Assembly: GCF_011765465.1 (NCBI RefSeq)
Contig: NZ_CP050265.1
Coordinates: 434,001-498,000, forward strand
Length of the DNA stretch: 64,000 bases
DNA from: Erythrobacter sp.
GTDB lineage: Bacteria; Pseudomonadota; Alphaproteobacteria; Sphingomonadales; Sphingomonadaceae
Reading direction: 5' to 3'
In this document: positions 35,283 to 45,036 of the stretch, in pieces
How the letters are laid out: every line of letters starts with the position of its first letter
How positions within the stretch are numbered: position 1 is the stretch's first letter
Program-made: the position numbers and the translations under genes
The notes under the pieces: generated by a model
What the model saw: only the letters and a program-made list of their open reading frames with translations
What the model was told of the DNA's origin: nothing
Databases searched by the model: none

Positions 35283-36857
35283 TCACTCGGCGCGGGCCCA
35301 GCCCTTGCGCGCCGGTTCGAGTCCGTCGAGAAATGTCTGCGCGGTCTCGAGATAGGCGCGCCGCTTGTCCTCGCTCATCCGGTCCCAGTTAGCGTAGATC
35401 CGCCCGACCCGGTGATTGCTTTCCAGCCGGTCGCGGTGGCGGTCCATGAAATGCCAGTAGAGTGGATTGAAGGGGCAGGCATCGGGGCCGGTCTTCTTGC
35501 TCACCGAATAGCGGCATTCGCGGCAGTAATCCGACATCTTGTTGATGTAATTGCCTGAGGCCGCATAGGGCTTGGTCGCGAGCTTGCCGCCGTCGGCGTA
35601 GAGGATCATGCCCGATACGTTCGGCAGTTCGACCCACTGGTAGGCGTCGGCATACACGACGAGATACCAGTCCTGCACCTGCTTCGGTTCGATCCCGGCA
35701 AGAAGGCAGAAATTGCCTAGCACCATCAGCCGCTGAATATGGTGCGCGTGCGCGTCCTCGCGGGTGGAGCGGATGCAGTCGGCGAGGCAGCGCATATCCG
35801 TCTCGCCCGTCCACATGAACTCGGGCATGGCGCGCTGAGCATTGAGAGCGTTGTCACTCTCCAGCCCCGGCATCAGCAACCAGTAGAAGCCGCGCACGTA
35901 TTCGCGCCAGCCGATGATCTGGCGGATGAAGCCCTCGACCGAATTGAGCGGCGCGCGGCCGTCTTCATAGGCTTTCTCGGCGCGGCGGCACAGCTCCAGA
36001 GGGTCGAGCAGGCCGCAATTGAGGCTGGTCGAGAGCATCGAATGATAAAGGTCGTCTGACCCGTGAACCATGGCGTCCTGATAGGGGCCGAACTTCTCGA
36101 TCCGGGCGGCGAAAAAGGCATCGGCGGCCTTCTCCGCATCGGCGCGGGTGACGGGCCAGCGGAAGGGCTCGAGATCCCCGAAATGGTCCGCGAATTTTTC
36201 GCCGACGAGCTCGATCACTTCGCGCGTGAGGGCGTCGGGTTCGAAATCGGGCACGGCAGGCGGGTCCATGCCTTCCTTGGGCGGTTCGCGGTTCTCGCTG
36301 TCGTAATTCCACTCGCCGCCCGCCGGCTTGCCGTCCTCGCGCATGAGCAGCCCGGTCTTCTTGCGCATCTCGCGGTAGAAATGCTCCATCGTGAGGTGCT
36401 TGCGCCCTTCCGCCCAGTCGCGGAATTCGGTGTGGGAGCACAAGAAGCGGTCGTCTGGGAAGATTTCGACTTCGCAAGGAAACTTGCCCGCCCATTCCTC
36501 GATGCTTTGCTGCACGCGCCATTCGCCCGCTTCGGTGACGTGGATCGCGCGCGGGGCGTGGCGTTCGACCGCGCGGGCGACCTCGCCCGTAAAGCTGCCC
36601 GAATTGTCCTCGTCGGTGAGCTTCACGTAATCGACCGTCCAGCCGGCCTCGCGCAGTTCGTCCGCGAAATGGCGCATGGCCGAGAAGATCAGGACGATCT
36701 TCTGCTTGTGGTGCTTCACATAGGTCGCCTCGTCCCACACCTCCATCATCAGGATGACGGTGTCGTCCTTGGTCCGGCCCCGCAGCGAGGCGAGCGTGCG
36801 GGTGAGTTGGTCGCCGAGGACGGGGACGAGGATCGGCTGGTCGTTCGTATCGGGCAT
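35283..36857 (-). CDS. Iron-sulfur photolyase/cryptochrome (FeS-BCP, PhrB-like (6-4) photolyase)
   Basis: A 524-residue member of the bacterial cryptochrome/photolyase group with an iron-sulfur cluster, which repairs UV-induced (6-4) photoproducts using light. The N-terminal Rossmann-like domain starts ILVPVLGDQL. The FAD domain contains NSVEGFIRQIIGWREYVRG and AHAHHIQRLMVLGNF. Three cluster cysteines are C445, C448 and C461 (YCRECRY...DACPFN), with the same spacing as in Agrobacterium PhrB. The fourth is C357 or C361 (RCLADC). It follows priA by 35 bp on the same strand. Confidence 0.9.
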   Translation of the reverse strand: MPDTNDQPILVPVLGDQLTRTLASLRGRTKDDTVILMMEVWDEATYVKHHKQKIVLIFSAMRHFADELREAGWTVDYVKLTDEDNSGSFTGEVARAVERHAPRAIHVTEAGEWRVQQSIEEWAGKFPCEVEIFPDDRFLCSHTEFRDWAEGRKHLTMEHFYREMRKKTGLLMREDGKPAGGEWNYDSENREPPKEGMDPPAVPDFEPDALTREVIELVGEKFADHFGDLEPFRWPVTRADAEKAADAFFAARIEKFGPYQDAMVHGSDDLYHSMLSTSLNCGLLDPLELCRRAEKAYEDGRAPLNSVEGFIRQIIGWREYVRGFYWLLMPGLESDNALNAQRAMPEFMWTGETDMRCLADCIRSTREDAHAHHIQRLMVLGNFCLLAGIEPKQVQDWYLVVYADAYQWVELPNVSGMILYADGGKLATKPYAASGNYINKMSDYCRECRYSVSKKTGPDACPFNPLYWHFMDRHRDRLESNHRVGRIYANWDRMSEDKRRAYLETAQTFLDGLEPARKGWARAE

Positions 36858-36892
36858 CACGGCGACAATGAGCGAGGCCGCGATTGGTGCCG

Positions 36893-39061
36893 TCAGACGA
36901 AGGAATAGGGGTCGATGTCGATGCCGACGCGCACGCCGGGGGCGAAATCGACCCGGCCGATCCACTCGCGCAGCGCCGCCTGCAGCCCCGCGCTGCGCTT
37001 CGCATTGACGAGGAAGCGGTAGCGGTAGCGGCCCCTCAATAGCGCGAGCGGGGCGGGGGCGGGGCCAAGGATCATCAAATCGTCCATGTGCGGGCGCGCA
37101 TCGCCCAGCCGGATCGCCGCCTCGCGCGCCTCGCGCTCGTCCTCGCTTGACAGGATGATCGCCGCCCAGCGGCCGAAGGGCGGGGCGCCCGCATCGCGCC
37201 GCGCCTCGGTCTCGGCGGCGTAGAAGGCGTCGCGGTCGCCGTCCGCGAGCGCGGCGATGACGGGCGCTTCGCGGTGCCGCGTCTGGATCAGCACTTCGCC
37301 CGGCTTCGCCCCGCGCCCCGCGCGCCCCGCGACCTGCGCGACCTGCTGGTAGGTGCGTTCGGCCGCGCGCAGGTCGCCGCCTTCCAATCCGAGGTCGGCA
37401 TCGACCACGCCCACCAGCGTCAGTTCGGGAAAATGGAACCCCTTGGTGACGAGCTGCGTGCCGACAATCACGTCGATCGCCTTGGCCTCGGCCTCGGCGA
37501 TGAATTGCGCCGCGCGTTCGGGATTGCCGAGCGTGTCGGAGGTCGCGACCGCGACGCGCGCTTCTGGGAAGAGTTCGGCGACTTCGTCCGCGATCCGCTC
37601 CACGCCCGGCCCGCAGGCGACGAGGCAGTCGCCTTCGCCGCATTCGGGGCAGCTTTCGGGGACGTGCGTTTCCAGCCCGCAATGGTGGCAGGCGAGGCGG
37701 GCGGACAGGCGATGTTCGACCAGCCATGCGCTGCAGTTGGGGCATTTGAAGCGGTGGCCGCAATTGCGGCACAAGGTGAGCGGGGCATAGCCGCGGCGGT
37801 TGAGGAAGAGGAGCGACTGCTCGCCGCGTTCCAGCCGCGCCGCGAGGCCGTCCACCAGCGGCTGCGCGAGCCAGCGCCCGCGCGGCGGCTTCTCGCGGGT
37901 GAGGTCGAGGATGTGAATGTCGGGCAATTGCGCCCCGCCGAAGCGGCTGGGCAATTCCAGCCGCTCGTAGACGCCGATCTCGGCCATGTGCAGGCTTTCG
38001 AGCGCAGGCGTGGCGCTGGCGAGGACCACCGGGAGCCCCTCGAAGCGGGCGCGCATCACCGACACGTCTCGCGCGTTGTAACGCACGCCGTCGTCCTGCT
38101 TGAAGCTCACCTCGTGCGCCTCGTCGACGACGATCAGGCCGAGGTCGGCATAGGGCAGGAACAGCGCCGAGCGCGCACCGACGACGACCTGCGCGGTTCC
38201 TTCGGCTATCGCGCGCCACGCCCGGCGGCGCTCGGTCGATTTCAAGGAGGAATGCCACAGCACAGGGGCCGCGCCGAAGCGCTGCTCGAAGCGGGCGAGG
38301 AAGTTTTCGGTGAGCGCGATTTCGGGGAGCAGGACGAGCACCTGCCGGCCCATGCGGATCGCCTCGGCGACGGGTTCGAAATAGGTCTCGGTCTTGCCCG
38401 AACCCGTCACCCCGTCAAGCAGGAAGGGGGCGAAGGCGCGTGCGCGGACCGCCTCGACCAGCCGCTCGGCCACCGCGCTCTGGTCGGGCGAGAGGTCGGG
38501 CGTGTCGTGGTCCGGGTCGGCGGGCGGGTAGGGGCGGTCGATCGCGACCTCGACCGGCTCGATCAACCCTGCGCCGACCATGCCGCGAAGGACGCCCTCC
38601 GAAACGTCAGCGGCGGCGGCGAGTTCGCGGATCGTTCCCTGTTCGCCCGCCAGCCGCTCAAGCGCCTGCTTGCGCTGCGCGGTGAGCCTGCCGGCGGGCT
38701 CACCCCTGACCAGCCGGTATTCGGTCGTCGTCGTTGGCCCACCAAGCGCCCCGCCGCTGGACAGCACCATCCGCGCCACGCTGGCGAGGGCGGCGCAGTA
38801 ATAATCGGCGGTCCATTCGATAAGGCGGCGAAGCGGCTCCGAGAGCGGCGGGACCGGGACAAGGCCGATGATGGGTCGCAGCTTCTCGGCGGGAACCTCG
38901 CCGCCGGGAAGCCGCCCTTCGTCCCATACGATCCCCGTCACCCGTCGCGGCCCGAGCGGGGCGATCACGACGCTGCCCGGCACGGCCTCGATTCCCTCGG
39001 GCACGGAATAGTCGAGCGGGCCCAATGCGGCGTTGAGGACAAGGAGTCGGACGCGGTTCAT
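36893..39061 (-). CDS. priA: Primosomal protein N' (PriA helicase)
   Basis: The replication-restart DNA helicase, 722 residues. The N-terminal DNA-binding domain (MNRVRLLVLNAALGPLDYSV) is followed by Walker A (LDGVTGSGKTETYFEPVAEA) and DEAH (LIVVDEAHEVSFKQ). The cysteine zinc-binding module comes next (LCRNCGHRFKCPNCSAWL, CHHCGLETHVPESCPECGEG), then the helicase C motifs (AGRAGRGAKPGE). The ATG at 39059-39061 matches the family N-terminus. The frame remains open upstream, where it runs antisense to the DUF4197 gene. Confidence 0.95.
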   Translation of the reverse strand: MNRVRLLVLNAALGPLDYSVPEGIEAVPGSVVIAPLGPRRVTGIVWDEGRLPGGEVPAEKLRPIIGLVPVPPLSEPLRRLIEWTADYYCAALASVARMVLSSGGALGGPTTTTEYRLVRGEPAGRLTAQRKQALERLAGEQGTIRELAAAADVSEGVLRGMVGAGLIEPVEVAIDRPYPPADPDHDTPDLSPDQSAVAERLVEAVRARAFAPFLLDGVTGSGKTETYFEPVAEAIRMGRQVLVLLPEIALTENFLARFEQRFGAAPVLWHSSLKSTERRRAWRAIAEGTAQVVVGARSALFLPYADLGLIVVDEAHEVSFKQDDGVRYNARDVSVMRARFEGLPVVLASATPALESLHMAEIGVYERLELPSRFGGAQLPDIHILDLTREKPPRGRWLAQPLVDGLAARLERGEQSLLFLNRRGYAPLTLCRNCGHRFKCPNCSAWLVEHRLSARLACHHCGLETHVPESCPECGEGDCLVACGPGVERIADEVAELFPEARVAVATSDTLGNPERAAQFIAEAEAKAIDVIVGTQLVTKGFHFPELTLVGVVDADLGLEGGDLRAAERTYQQVAQVAGRAGRGAKPGEVLIQTRHREAPVIAALADGDRDAFYAAETEARRDAGAPPFGRWAAIILSSEDEREAREAAIRLGDARPHMDDLMILGPAPAPLALLRGRYRYRFLVNAKRSAGLQAALREWIGRVDFAPGVRVGIDIDPYSFV

Positions 39062-39121
39062 CTGGAGCCAAGCATAGCCGGGCTCGTTGTCATTCGGAAA
39101 CAATGCGAGAGGAACTTGTCC

Positions 39122-39817
39122 ATGGACCCGATGCCCGCCGCCCCGATCTCCCGCCGCCGCGCCCTTCGCACCGGCGGCATCGCCGCGCTCGCCCTCGCGC
39201 TTCCGGCCTGCGCGACCTATCCCCCCTTCAGCCTGACCGAGGCAGTGCGCCGCCTGCTGTTGCGGGCGAGCGAGAACGCCTTCGCGCGCCTGACCGAGCC
39301 GGGCGGCTATTGGGACCAGCGGATCGCCGGGATCGGGCTGGGCGATGCGCTCGGCGTGCGCGGCGACGTGTTGACCCGTATCCTCACCTCGACCCTGTTC
39401 AAGCGGCGGGTCGAGGATGCCTTCGCCGACCTCGCGATCGAAGCCTCGTTCCGCGCCGCGCCGATCGTGACCGATGCGGTGCGGGTGATCGGGCTCGAGA
39501 ATGCGGTCGACCTCGTGCGCGGCGGGCCGCGGGCGGCGACGAGCGCGCTGCGCGGCGAGCTCGGCGGGCGATTGATCGAGGAAATGGTTCCCGAAGTGGG
39601 CGAGGCGATCCGCCTCGCCTCCGACCCGCTGGTGGCCGAATTGCTGAACGCCGCGACCGGGACCGATGTGGGCGGTGTCGCCCGGCGGCTGGCGGGCGAG
39701 GTGGATGCGGCGATCTGGGACGAGATCGGCAACGAGGAAGCCGCGATCCGCGCCGACCCGCGCTCGACAAACGATCCCGTCCTGATCGAGGTGTTCGGGC
39801 CGGAAGCGCTGTCCTGA
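39122..39817 (+). CDS. DUF4197 lipoprotein
   Basis: A 231-residue DUF4197 protein. The N-terminus has twin arginines (SRRRALRTGG) and a lipobox (LALALPACATYPP, Cys near residue 27), so it is probably an exported lipoprotein. The mature domain, VRRLLLRASENAFARLTEPG to the C-terminal IRADPRSTNDPVLIEVFG, matches the all-helical DUF4197 pattern. Function unknown. It diverges from priA with 60 bp between starts. An ATG nine bases downstream is an alternative start. Confidence 0.86.
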   Translation: MDPMPAAPISRRRALRTGGIAALALALPACATYPPFSLTEAVRRLLLRASENAFARLTEPGGYWDQRIAGIGLGDALGVRGDVLTRILTSTLFKRRVEDAFADLAIEASFRAAPIVTDAVRVIGLENAVDLVRGGPRAATSALRGELGGRLIEEMVPEVGEAIRLASDPLVAELLNAATGTDVGGVARRLAGEVDAAIWDEIGNEEAAIRADPRSTNDPVLIEVFGPEALS

Positions 39818-39846
39818 CAGGCGCTTCCAAGCGCCCCCGGTTGCCT

Positions 39847-40515
39847 TCAAAGCGTCAGGTAGAACCCGAGGATCGGTGCGTGGCCGACCTCGTCGGGTTC
39901 GGCCGGCTCGATCTCCTGGTGGCGCAGGTAGCCCAGCCGGACCGACAGCCGCTCGTTCACGCGGTGGGCGAGGTAGACCTGCGTGCGCAGCGCGGTCTTG
40001 CCGATGTCGCCGGGCGGAAAGCTGTTGCGCAAGGTGATGAAGCTCTCCGCGTCCGCCATCAAATGCCAGTTCTCCGCCCGGTCGAGCGGGATCGCCAGCC
40101 CCGCGCGCGAACGCAGGCGCAGCCCCATGCGCGCGCCCGCCCCTTGCGCGAAGCGTTCCTCCAGCCGCATCCGCACCCTGAGGATGCCGAGCGCGCTCTG
40201 GACCTGCTGCATGGCGCGGATCTCGTCGCGCTTGCCGTCGTTGATGCGCCTCTCGATCGCGCCGCCGACGCGCATCCCGTCACCGAGCTTGCGCCACGCC
40301 CAGAGGCGGAAGAAATAGGTGTCCTCGCGGCCCCGCCCGGCGCTTCTCAGGCGCTGTGCGGTCTCCAGTTTCACATAGGTGTCCTCGTCGAGATCGACGA
40401 CGAAAACAGGGTTGAACCACGCCTCGAAATCCTCGTCGGCTGCGTGGGCGGCGCTCGGCGCGAGGAACAGGAGGGCGGCAAGAAGCGGGAGGAGGGGGCT
40501 GAACGGGCGGAGCAT
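39847..40515 (-). CDS. DUF2490 outer-membrane-like protein, copy 1
   Basis: A 222-residue exported protein. A signal peptide (LPLLAALLFLAPSAAHA) is followed by DEDFEAWFNPVFVVDLDEDT. Alternating amphipathic strands run to a C-terminal aromatic/leucine end (ILGFYLTL), as expected for the DUF2490 beta-barrel-like family. The adjacent gene on the same strand has the same length and domain. Function unknown. Confidence 0.85.
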   Translation of the reverse strand: MLRPFSPLLPLLAALLFLAPSAAHAADEDFEAWFNPVFVVDLDEDTYVKLETAQRLRSAGRGREDTYFFRLWAWRKLGDGMRVGGAIERRINDGKRDEIRAMQQVQSALGILRVRMRLEERFAQGAGARMGLRLRSRAGLAIPLDRAENWHLMADAESFITLRNSFPPGDIGKTALRTQVYLAHRVNERLSVRLGYLRHQEIEPAEPDEVGHAPILGFYLTL

Positions 40516-40652
40516 GGCGCGGATCGGGCTTCCGGTGGCGACCGGGCGGAACGGCGGCCCGGCACGTCCCGTTCTGCCGCAGGCGGGCAAACGGGCGGTC
40601 AGCGCACGGCTAGGGAGGATGCCGGGGGAGCCGCGGCACCGCGGTTAACGCC

Positions 40653-41321
40653 TCAGAAGCGCCAGGTAAGGGCGGCTTGCGGGATGTGGTTGATCCGGTC
40701 CTCGCGCGGCCCTCGCGGCGATACGACCAGCCAGTAGATCGCTCCCACATCCAGGTTGTCGGCGAGCTTGTGCGAGAGAATCGCCTGGAAGCGCCATTGG
40801 TCGGTCTGCGGGCCCCGGTCGGCATCGCGCGGCTGCACCAGCGCGAGCCATTCGACGCCCACCGTCCCGCGCCATTTCTCAGCGATGGGGTGGTTGTAGT
40901 GGACCCGCTGGCGAAAGCGCAGTTCGACCCGGTCCGCGCCGTCGAAGAATCGCTCCTCGAGCCGGGTGCGCAGTGCGAAGCGGCCGGGGGTGTAGGTCGC
41001 CTGCTGGGTCACGCGGATTTCGGTGAGCCCGCCCTGCGTCTCAAACACCCCGATCCCGCCGCCCAGGTCGAGCTCGTCGGCCACCTCGCGGTCGATCATC
41101 ACGCGCAGGGTGTGCTGGTCGCCGTCGCGCTCCTCGCGGAAACGCTGGGTCGCATCGATGGTGATCGCGGTATCCTCGGCGATTTCGCCGGTGACGATGC
41201 CATTGAGCCAGAACTGGGTGTCCTCGTCCGCCGCAGTGGCGATCGACGGTTGCCAAGCAAGGCCGAGGCAGGCAATCAGCGCGGCGAGACGTATCCGGGT
41301 CCGGGCAATGGGGCGTGTCAT
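40653..41321 (-). CDS. DUF2490 outer-membrane-like protein, copy 2
   Basis: A 222-residue paralogue of copy 1. It has a signal peptide ([20 protein letters not shown]), a mature start [19 protein letters not shown], a conserved [20 protein letters not shown] strand pair and a C-terminal strand ending ALTWRF, with the terminal Phe typical of outer-membrane barrel proteins. The two copies probably arose by tandem duplication. About 140 bp with repeated CCGCGG (40631-40644) separates them. It diverges from the aldolase gene. Confidence 0.86.
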   Translation of the reverse strand: MTRPIARTRIRLAALIACLGLAWQPSIATAADEDTQFWLNGIVTGEIAEDTAITIDATQRFREERDGDQHTLRVMIDREVADELDLGGGIGVFETQGGLTEIRVTQQATYTPGRFALRTRLEERFFDGADRVELRFRQRVHYNHPIAEKWRGTVGVEWLALVQPRDADRGPQTDQWRFQAILSHKLADNLDVGAIYWLVVSPRGPREDRINHIPQAALTWRF

Positions 41322-41403
41322 GGGCGAGGCGCTTAGGCCCCGCAGTGTCACAAGGCCACCATCATTTGTTTGTTGCGGGCGAAAGATCGAAAGGGACAAG
41401 TCC

Positions 41404-42057
41404 ATGAAATTCTTCGTCGATACCGCCGAGATCGATGCCATCCGCGAACTCGCCGCGACGGGCCTGCTCGACGGGGTGACGACCAATCCCTCACTCATCG
41501 CCAAGTCGGGCCGCGACTTCATGGAGGTGACGAAGGAGATCTGCGAAATCGTCGACGGGCCGGTCAGCGCCGAGGTCGTCGCGCTCGACCACGAGACGAT
41601 GATGAAGGAGGCCGAAAAGCTCCGCAAGATCGCCGACAATGTCTGCATCAAGGTGCCGCTGACGGTCGACGGGCTCAAGACCTGCAAGGCGCTGACCGGC
41701 GACGGGACGATGGTGAACGTAACGCTGTGCTTTTCCGCCAACCAGGCGTTGCTCGCGGCGAAGGCGGGGGCGACCTTCATTTCGCCCTTCGTCGGTCGGC
41801 ACGACGACAACGGGACGGACGGGATGGACCTCATCCGCGACATCCGCCTGATTTACGACAATTACGCGTTCTCGACCGAAATCCTCGTCGCCAGCGTGCG
41901 CCACGTCACCCACGTCCTCGAATCGGCGCGCATCGGCGCCGACGTGATGACCGCGCCGCCCAAGGTGATCTTCGCGCTGTTCGACCATGTCCTGACGCAA
42001 AAGGGGATTGAGGGTTTCCTCAAGGATTGGGAAAAGACCGGGCAATCGATCCTGTGA
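41404..42057 (+). CDS. fsa: Fructose-6-phosphate aldolase / small transaldolase
   Basis: A 217-residue transaldolase-family enzyme (subfamily 3B/FSA). The N-terminus [13 protein letters not shown] and [11 protein letters not shown] are diagnostic. The Schiff-base lysine is K83 in NVCIKVPLT, and the C-terminal half has [16 protein letters not shown] and [17 protein letters not shown]. Whether it acts as transaldolase in the pentose phosphate pathway or cleaves fructose 6-phosphate cannot be decided from sequence. It is followed by cobT after 20 bp. Confidence 0.93.
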   Translation: MKFFVDTAEIDAIRELAATGLLDGVTTNPSLIAKSGRDFMEVTKEICEIVDGPVSAEVVALDHETMMKEAEKLRKIADNVCIKVPLTVDGLKTCKALTGDGTMVNVTLCFSANQALLAAKAGATFISPFVGRHDDNGTDGMDLIRDIRLIYDNYAFSTEILVASVRHVTHVLESARIGADVMTAPPKVIFALFDHVLTQKGIEGFLKDWEKTGQSIL

Positions 42058-42077
42058 CCCCCATCTTTGCGGACTGA

Positions 42078-43919
42078 ATGGCTGAAGAATCCCCCCTCGA
42101 TCGTTTCAAGCACGCGCTGACCGGCGCTTCGCGCGCGATTGCCCGCGACCCCGAAGTCGAAGTCGCGTGGTCCGCCGACGTGCCTGGCCAGAGCGGCAAC
42201 CGCTTCCGCGTGCCCCTGCCGGGCCGCGACCTGCCGCCCGACCAGGTGACCGAGGCGCGCGGCTTCGCCGATAGCTTCGCGCTGAAACTGCGCCACCACG
42301 ACGCCGGGCTCCACGCGACCGGCGCGCCGCCCGAGCCGGTCGCGCGCGCCTGCTACGACGCGATCGAGCAGGTCCGCTGGGAAGCGCTGGGCGCGAACCG
42401 CTTCGAAGGCATCAAGGCCAATCTCGACGCCGCGACCGAGCTTCGCACCGCGTCCGACCAGATCGTGCGGGCGCAGAACTCCTCCGAAGTGCCGATCCAG
42501 ACCGCGCTCTCGCTCATGCTGCGCGAACAGCTGACCGGTGAGGCGATCCCCGAAAAGGCACGCTCCGGCGTCGATCTCGTGCGCGATTTCGTCGAGGAGA
42601 AGGTCGGCAAGGATTTCGCCGCCTTGTCCGAAAGCCTCGCCGACCAGGAAGCTTTCCAGAAGCTCGCGCTCGATATGCTGCGCGACCTCGACCTCACCCG
42701 CCCGACCGACCAGCCCGAGGACAACGAGAACGAGGACGGCGAGGACGACGAGGGCGAGGAGCAGGACCAGGAAGGCGAGGACGAGCAACAGGACGGCTCG
42801 AACGAACCGCAAAGCGCCGAAATGGCCGGCGACATGGCCGAGGGTGAAGGCGAGGGCGAGGCCGACAGCGAGCTTTCCGCCGAGGACGAGATGCAGGACG
42901 GCGAACCGGGCGAGGAGGGCGATGCCTCCAACGCGCCGGTAAAGCCCAACCGTCCGCAGGCCGACATTCCCGAGGGGCTGGATTACAAAGCCTATACCGA
43001 GAAATTCGACGAGATCGTCGATGCGCCGGAGCTCTGCGATTCGGAGGAACTCGACCGGTTGCGCGCCTATCTCGACAGTCAGCTCACCGGGCTTCAGGGC
43101 GTGGTCACGCGGCTCGCCAACCGGCTCCAGCGGCGGCTCATGGCGCAGCAGAACCGCAGCTGGGATTTCGACCAGGAGGAAGGCGTGCTGGACGCGGCCC
43201 GCCTTTCGCGCGTGATCGTCTCGCCCGGCACGGCGCTCTCCTACAAGGTCGAGCGCGACATCGAGTTCAAGGACACGGTGGTGACGCTGCTGATCGACAA
43301 TTCGGGCTCGATGCGCGGGCGGCCGATCAGCATCGCCGCGATCAGCGCCGACATCCTTGCCCGCACGCTGGAGCGCTGCGGGGTCAAGACCGAGATCCTC
43401 GGCTTCACCACCCGTGCGTGGAAGGGCGGGCAGAGCCGCGAGGCATGGCTCGCCGACGGCAAGCCCGCCAATCCGGGCCGCCTCAACGATCTTCGCCACA
43501 TCATCTACAAGCAGGCCGACGAGCCCTGGCGGCGCGCGCGGCGCAATCTCGGCCTGATGATGCGCGAGGGGCTGCTGAAGGAGAACATCGACGGCGAGGC
43601 GCTGCTGTGGGCGCATAGCCGCCTGATGGGCCGGCCCGAGGAACGGCGCATCCTGATGGTGATTTCGGACGGCGCGCCGGTGGACGATTCGACCCTGTCG
43701 GTGAATTCGGCAGGCTATCTCGAAGCGCACCTGCGCGGCGTGATCGACTGGATCGAGAAGGTCTCGCCGGTGCAACTCGTGGCGATCGGCATTGGGCATG
43801 ATGTCACGCGCTACTACCGCCGCGCGGTGACGATCATGGACGTGGAACAACTGGGCGGCACGATCATGGAACAGCTCGCCGAACTGTTCGAGGACGAAAA
43901 GGGGCCGAGGCGGCGCTAA
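42078..43919 (+). CDS. cobT: CobT, large-subunit partner of the CobNST-type chelatase
   Basis: A 613-residue VWA-domain protein. With CobS it forms the AAA+ chaperone module of aerobic cobaltochelatase (cobalamin synthesis). The N-terminal helical region ([20 protein letters not shown]) is followed by a highly acidic Glu/Asp/Gln-rich segment at about 210-300. The VWA domain has its MIDAS motif around residue 407 ([11 protein letters not shown]), with [10 protein letters not shown] near the end. Many alphaproteobacteria keep cobST without the rest of the aerobic cobalamin pathway. Neither cobS nor cobN is adjacent here. Confidence 0.92.
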   Translation: MAEESPLDRFKHALTGASRAIARDPEVEVAWSADVPGQSGNRFRVPLPGRDLPPDQVTEARGFADSFALKLRHHDAGLHATGAPPEPVARACYDAIEQVRWEALGANRFEGIKANLDAATELRTASDQIVRAQNSSEVPIQTALSLMLREQLTGEAIPEKARSGVDLVRDFVEEKVGKDFAALSESLADQEAFQKLALDMLRDLDLTRPTDQPEDNENEDGEDDEGEEQDQEGEDEQQDGSNEPQSAEMAGDMAEGEGEGEADSELSAEDEMQDGEPGEEGDASNAPVKPNRPQADIPEGLDYKAYTEKFDEIVDAPELCDSEELDRLRAYLDSQLTGLQGVVTRLANRLQRRLMAQQNRSWDFDQEEGVLDAARLSRVIVSPGTALSYKVERDIEFKDTVVTLLIDNSGSMRGRPISIAAISADILARTLERCGVKTEILGFTTRAWKGGQSREAWLADGKPANPGRLNDLRHIIYKQADEPWRRARRNLGLMMREGLLKENIDGEALLWAHSRLMGRPEERRILMVISDGAPVDDSTLSVNSAGYLEAHLRGVIDWIEKVSPVQLVAIGIGHDVTRYYRRAVTIMDVEQLGGTIMEQLAELFEDEKGPRRR

Positions 43920-43955
43920 AAGCGGGCGACAGGGAGCTCTATTGGGGAGGGTAGG

Positions 43956-44651
43956 ATGACGACAGCAGCGCCGCAGCCTGCAGAAAATCTCGTCGTGAAG
44001 GTGCTCGAGCCTTATGGGGTCGACGCCTCGAGCGTGAGCGAACAGCAGCGTTTCATCGACGAGCACATCGCTCAGCTCGAAGCTTCGGACAACGAAACCA
44101 TCGCCCGCAGCGGTTTCGTGCTCAAGCGGGCGAGCGAGGGCTTCGGGATAGGCCACAAGGTTCCGCTCGCCGTCATGGCGATGGGGCAGCAGATGCTAGG
44201 GATCGATCTCGCAGTTGCGACCCCGTTTATCGCCTCGAATCCGGCTGCCTTCACCGCCGCCGCGATGGGTGCAGTCTACTGGGGTTATCAGGCTCTCGAG
44301 CCGGAAGAACGCGAGCACTTGCACCGGCTTATCGGGCAGGCTTTCGAGTTCGGGGTCGAACTTGTGAAGACCATAGCGGAGTTCTGTATCCGGACGATGA
44401 GGGACCTGCTCGATTCCGAGGAGTTTGCCCAGTTGCGGAAATATGTCGCAGAATTCGCCGAGGCGGTGGGGTCCAGCCTCTATGATGTGACGGGCCGCAT
44501 TTACGATCGCGTCACCGAAATCGCGAATTCGGCAGGTGAGGCCGTTTCGGGCGCCGGCAGCAGCGTCGGCAGCGCCGCCAGCGCCACCATCAACCGCGGC
44601 AAGGCGCTGATCTGGGGCAACGAGGAAAAAGATCCAGAGGGCAAGGCATGA
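43956..44651 (+). CDS. Protein of unknown function with hydrophobic centre
   Basis: A 231-residue protein not recognised. It has no N-terminal signal. A hydrophobic stretch lies at about 70-110 (VPLAVMAMGQQMLGIDLAVA through AAFTAAAMGAVYWGYQAL). A helical, weakly amphipathic segment covers about 115-180. A small-residue-rich region (NSAGEAVSGAGSSVGSAASA) precedes the charged tail. This pattern could indicate a membrane-associated or pore-like protein, but nothing identifies it. The ATG follows GGGAGGGTAGG. The next gene starts 34 bp downstream. Confidence 0.65.
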   Translation: MTTAAPQPAENLVVKVLEPYGVDASSVSEQQRFIDEHIAQLEASDNETIARSGFVLKRASEGFGIGHKVPLAVMAMGQQMLGIDLAVATPFIASNPAAFTAAAMGAVYWGYQALEPEEREHLHRLIGQAFEFGVELVKTIAEFCIRTMRDLLDSEEFAQLRKYVAEFAEAVGSSLYDVTGRIYDRVTEIANSAGEAVSGAGSSVGSAASATINRGKALIWGNEEKDPEGKA

Positions 44652-44685
44652 ACCCAGTCGAGACCGCCAATACCGGCGCTTCACT

Positions 44686-45036
44686 GTGAAACCCGGCCTT
44701 CTCGTCATCATCGCCTTCGCGCTCGGCGTGGCGCTGTGGACCCTCGCCCGGTTCATCGATGGCGTGCGCGAGCCGTGGGACGGGCGGAGCTTCTGGATCT
44801 TCTACGTGACCGCGCTCGCGCTTGCCGCGATGCTTGGTGCCTTTGCGGAGCGGCTCGCTTGGCTCGCGGGCGCCGCGGTCATCTTCGCCATGCTGCCGGT
44901 CATGCTCGTCGCCACCGGCGTCGGCTCGCTGATCGTGCTCGGCGTCATTTTGCTCGCCATCATGGCGCTTCCGGCGATGGCGACCGCGCAGGTCGCTTTC
45001 GCGCTCGCCCACAGGAAAACGGGGACCCCCACATGA
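44686..45036 (+). CDS. Small integral membrane protein
   Basis: A 116-residue protein starting at GTG, with about three transmembrane helices (LLVIIAFALGVALWTLARFI, FYVTALALAAMLGAF and AVIFAMLPVMLVATGVGSLI, continuing hydrophobic to residue 100). No family recognised. The stop codon overlaps the nitroreductase ATG (ATGA), which supports expression as part of that unit. The ribosome binding site is weak. Confidence 0.68.
   Translation: MKPGLLVIIAFALGVALWTLARFIDGVREPWDGRSFWIFYVTALALAAMLGAFAERLAWLAGAAVIFAMLPVMLVATGVGSLIVLGVILLAIMALPAMATAQVAFALAHRKTGTPT

Noticed and set aside
36858..38258. Upstream extension of the photolyase frame into priA
   Set aside because: It overlaps priA in another frame with Arg-rich nonsense, and the family N-terminus starts at 36857.
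37274..39121. Long plus-strand frame running into the DUF4197 gene
   Set aside because: It is antisense to priA. The DUF4197 protein has its own ATG, signal and ribosome binding site.
42720..42940. Repetitive GAG/GAC tract as a DNA repeat element
   Set aside because: It simply encodes the acidic linker typical of CobT and stays in frame.
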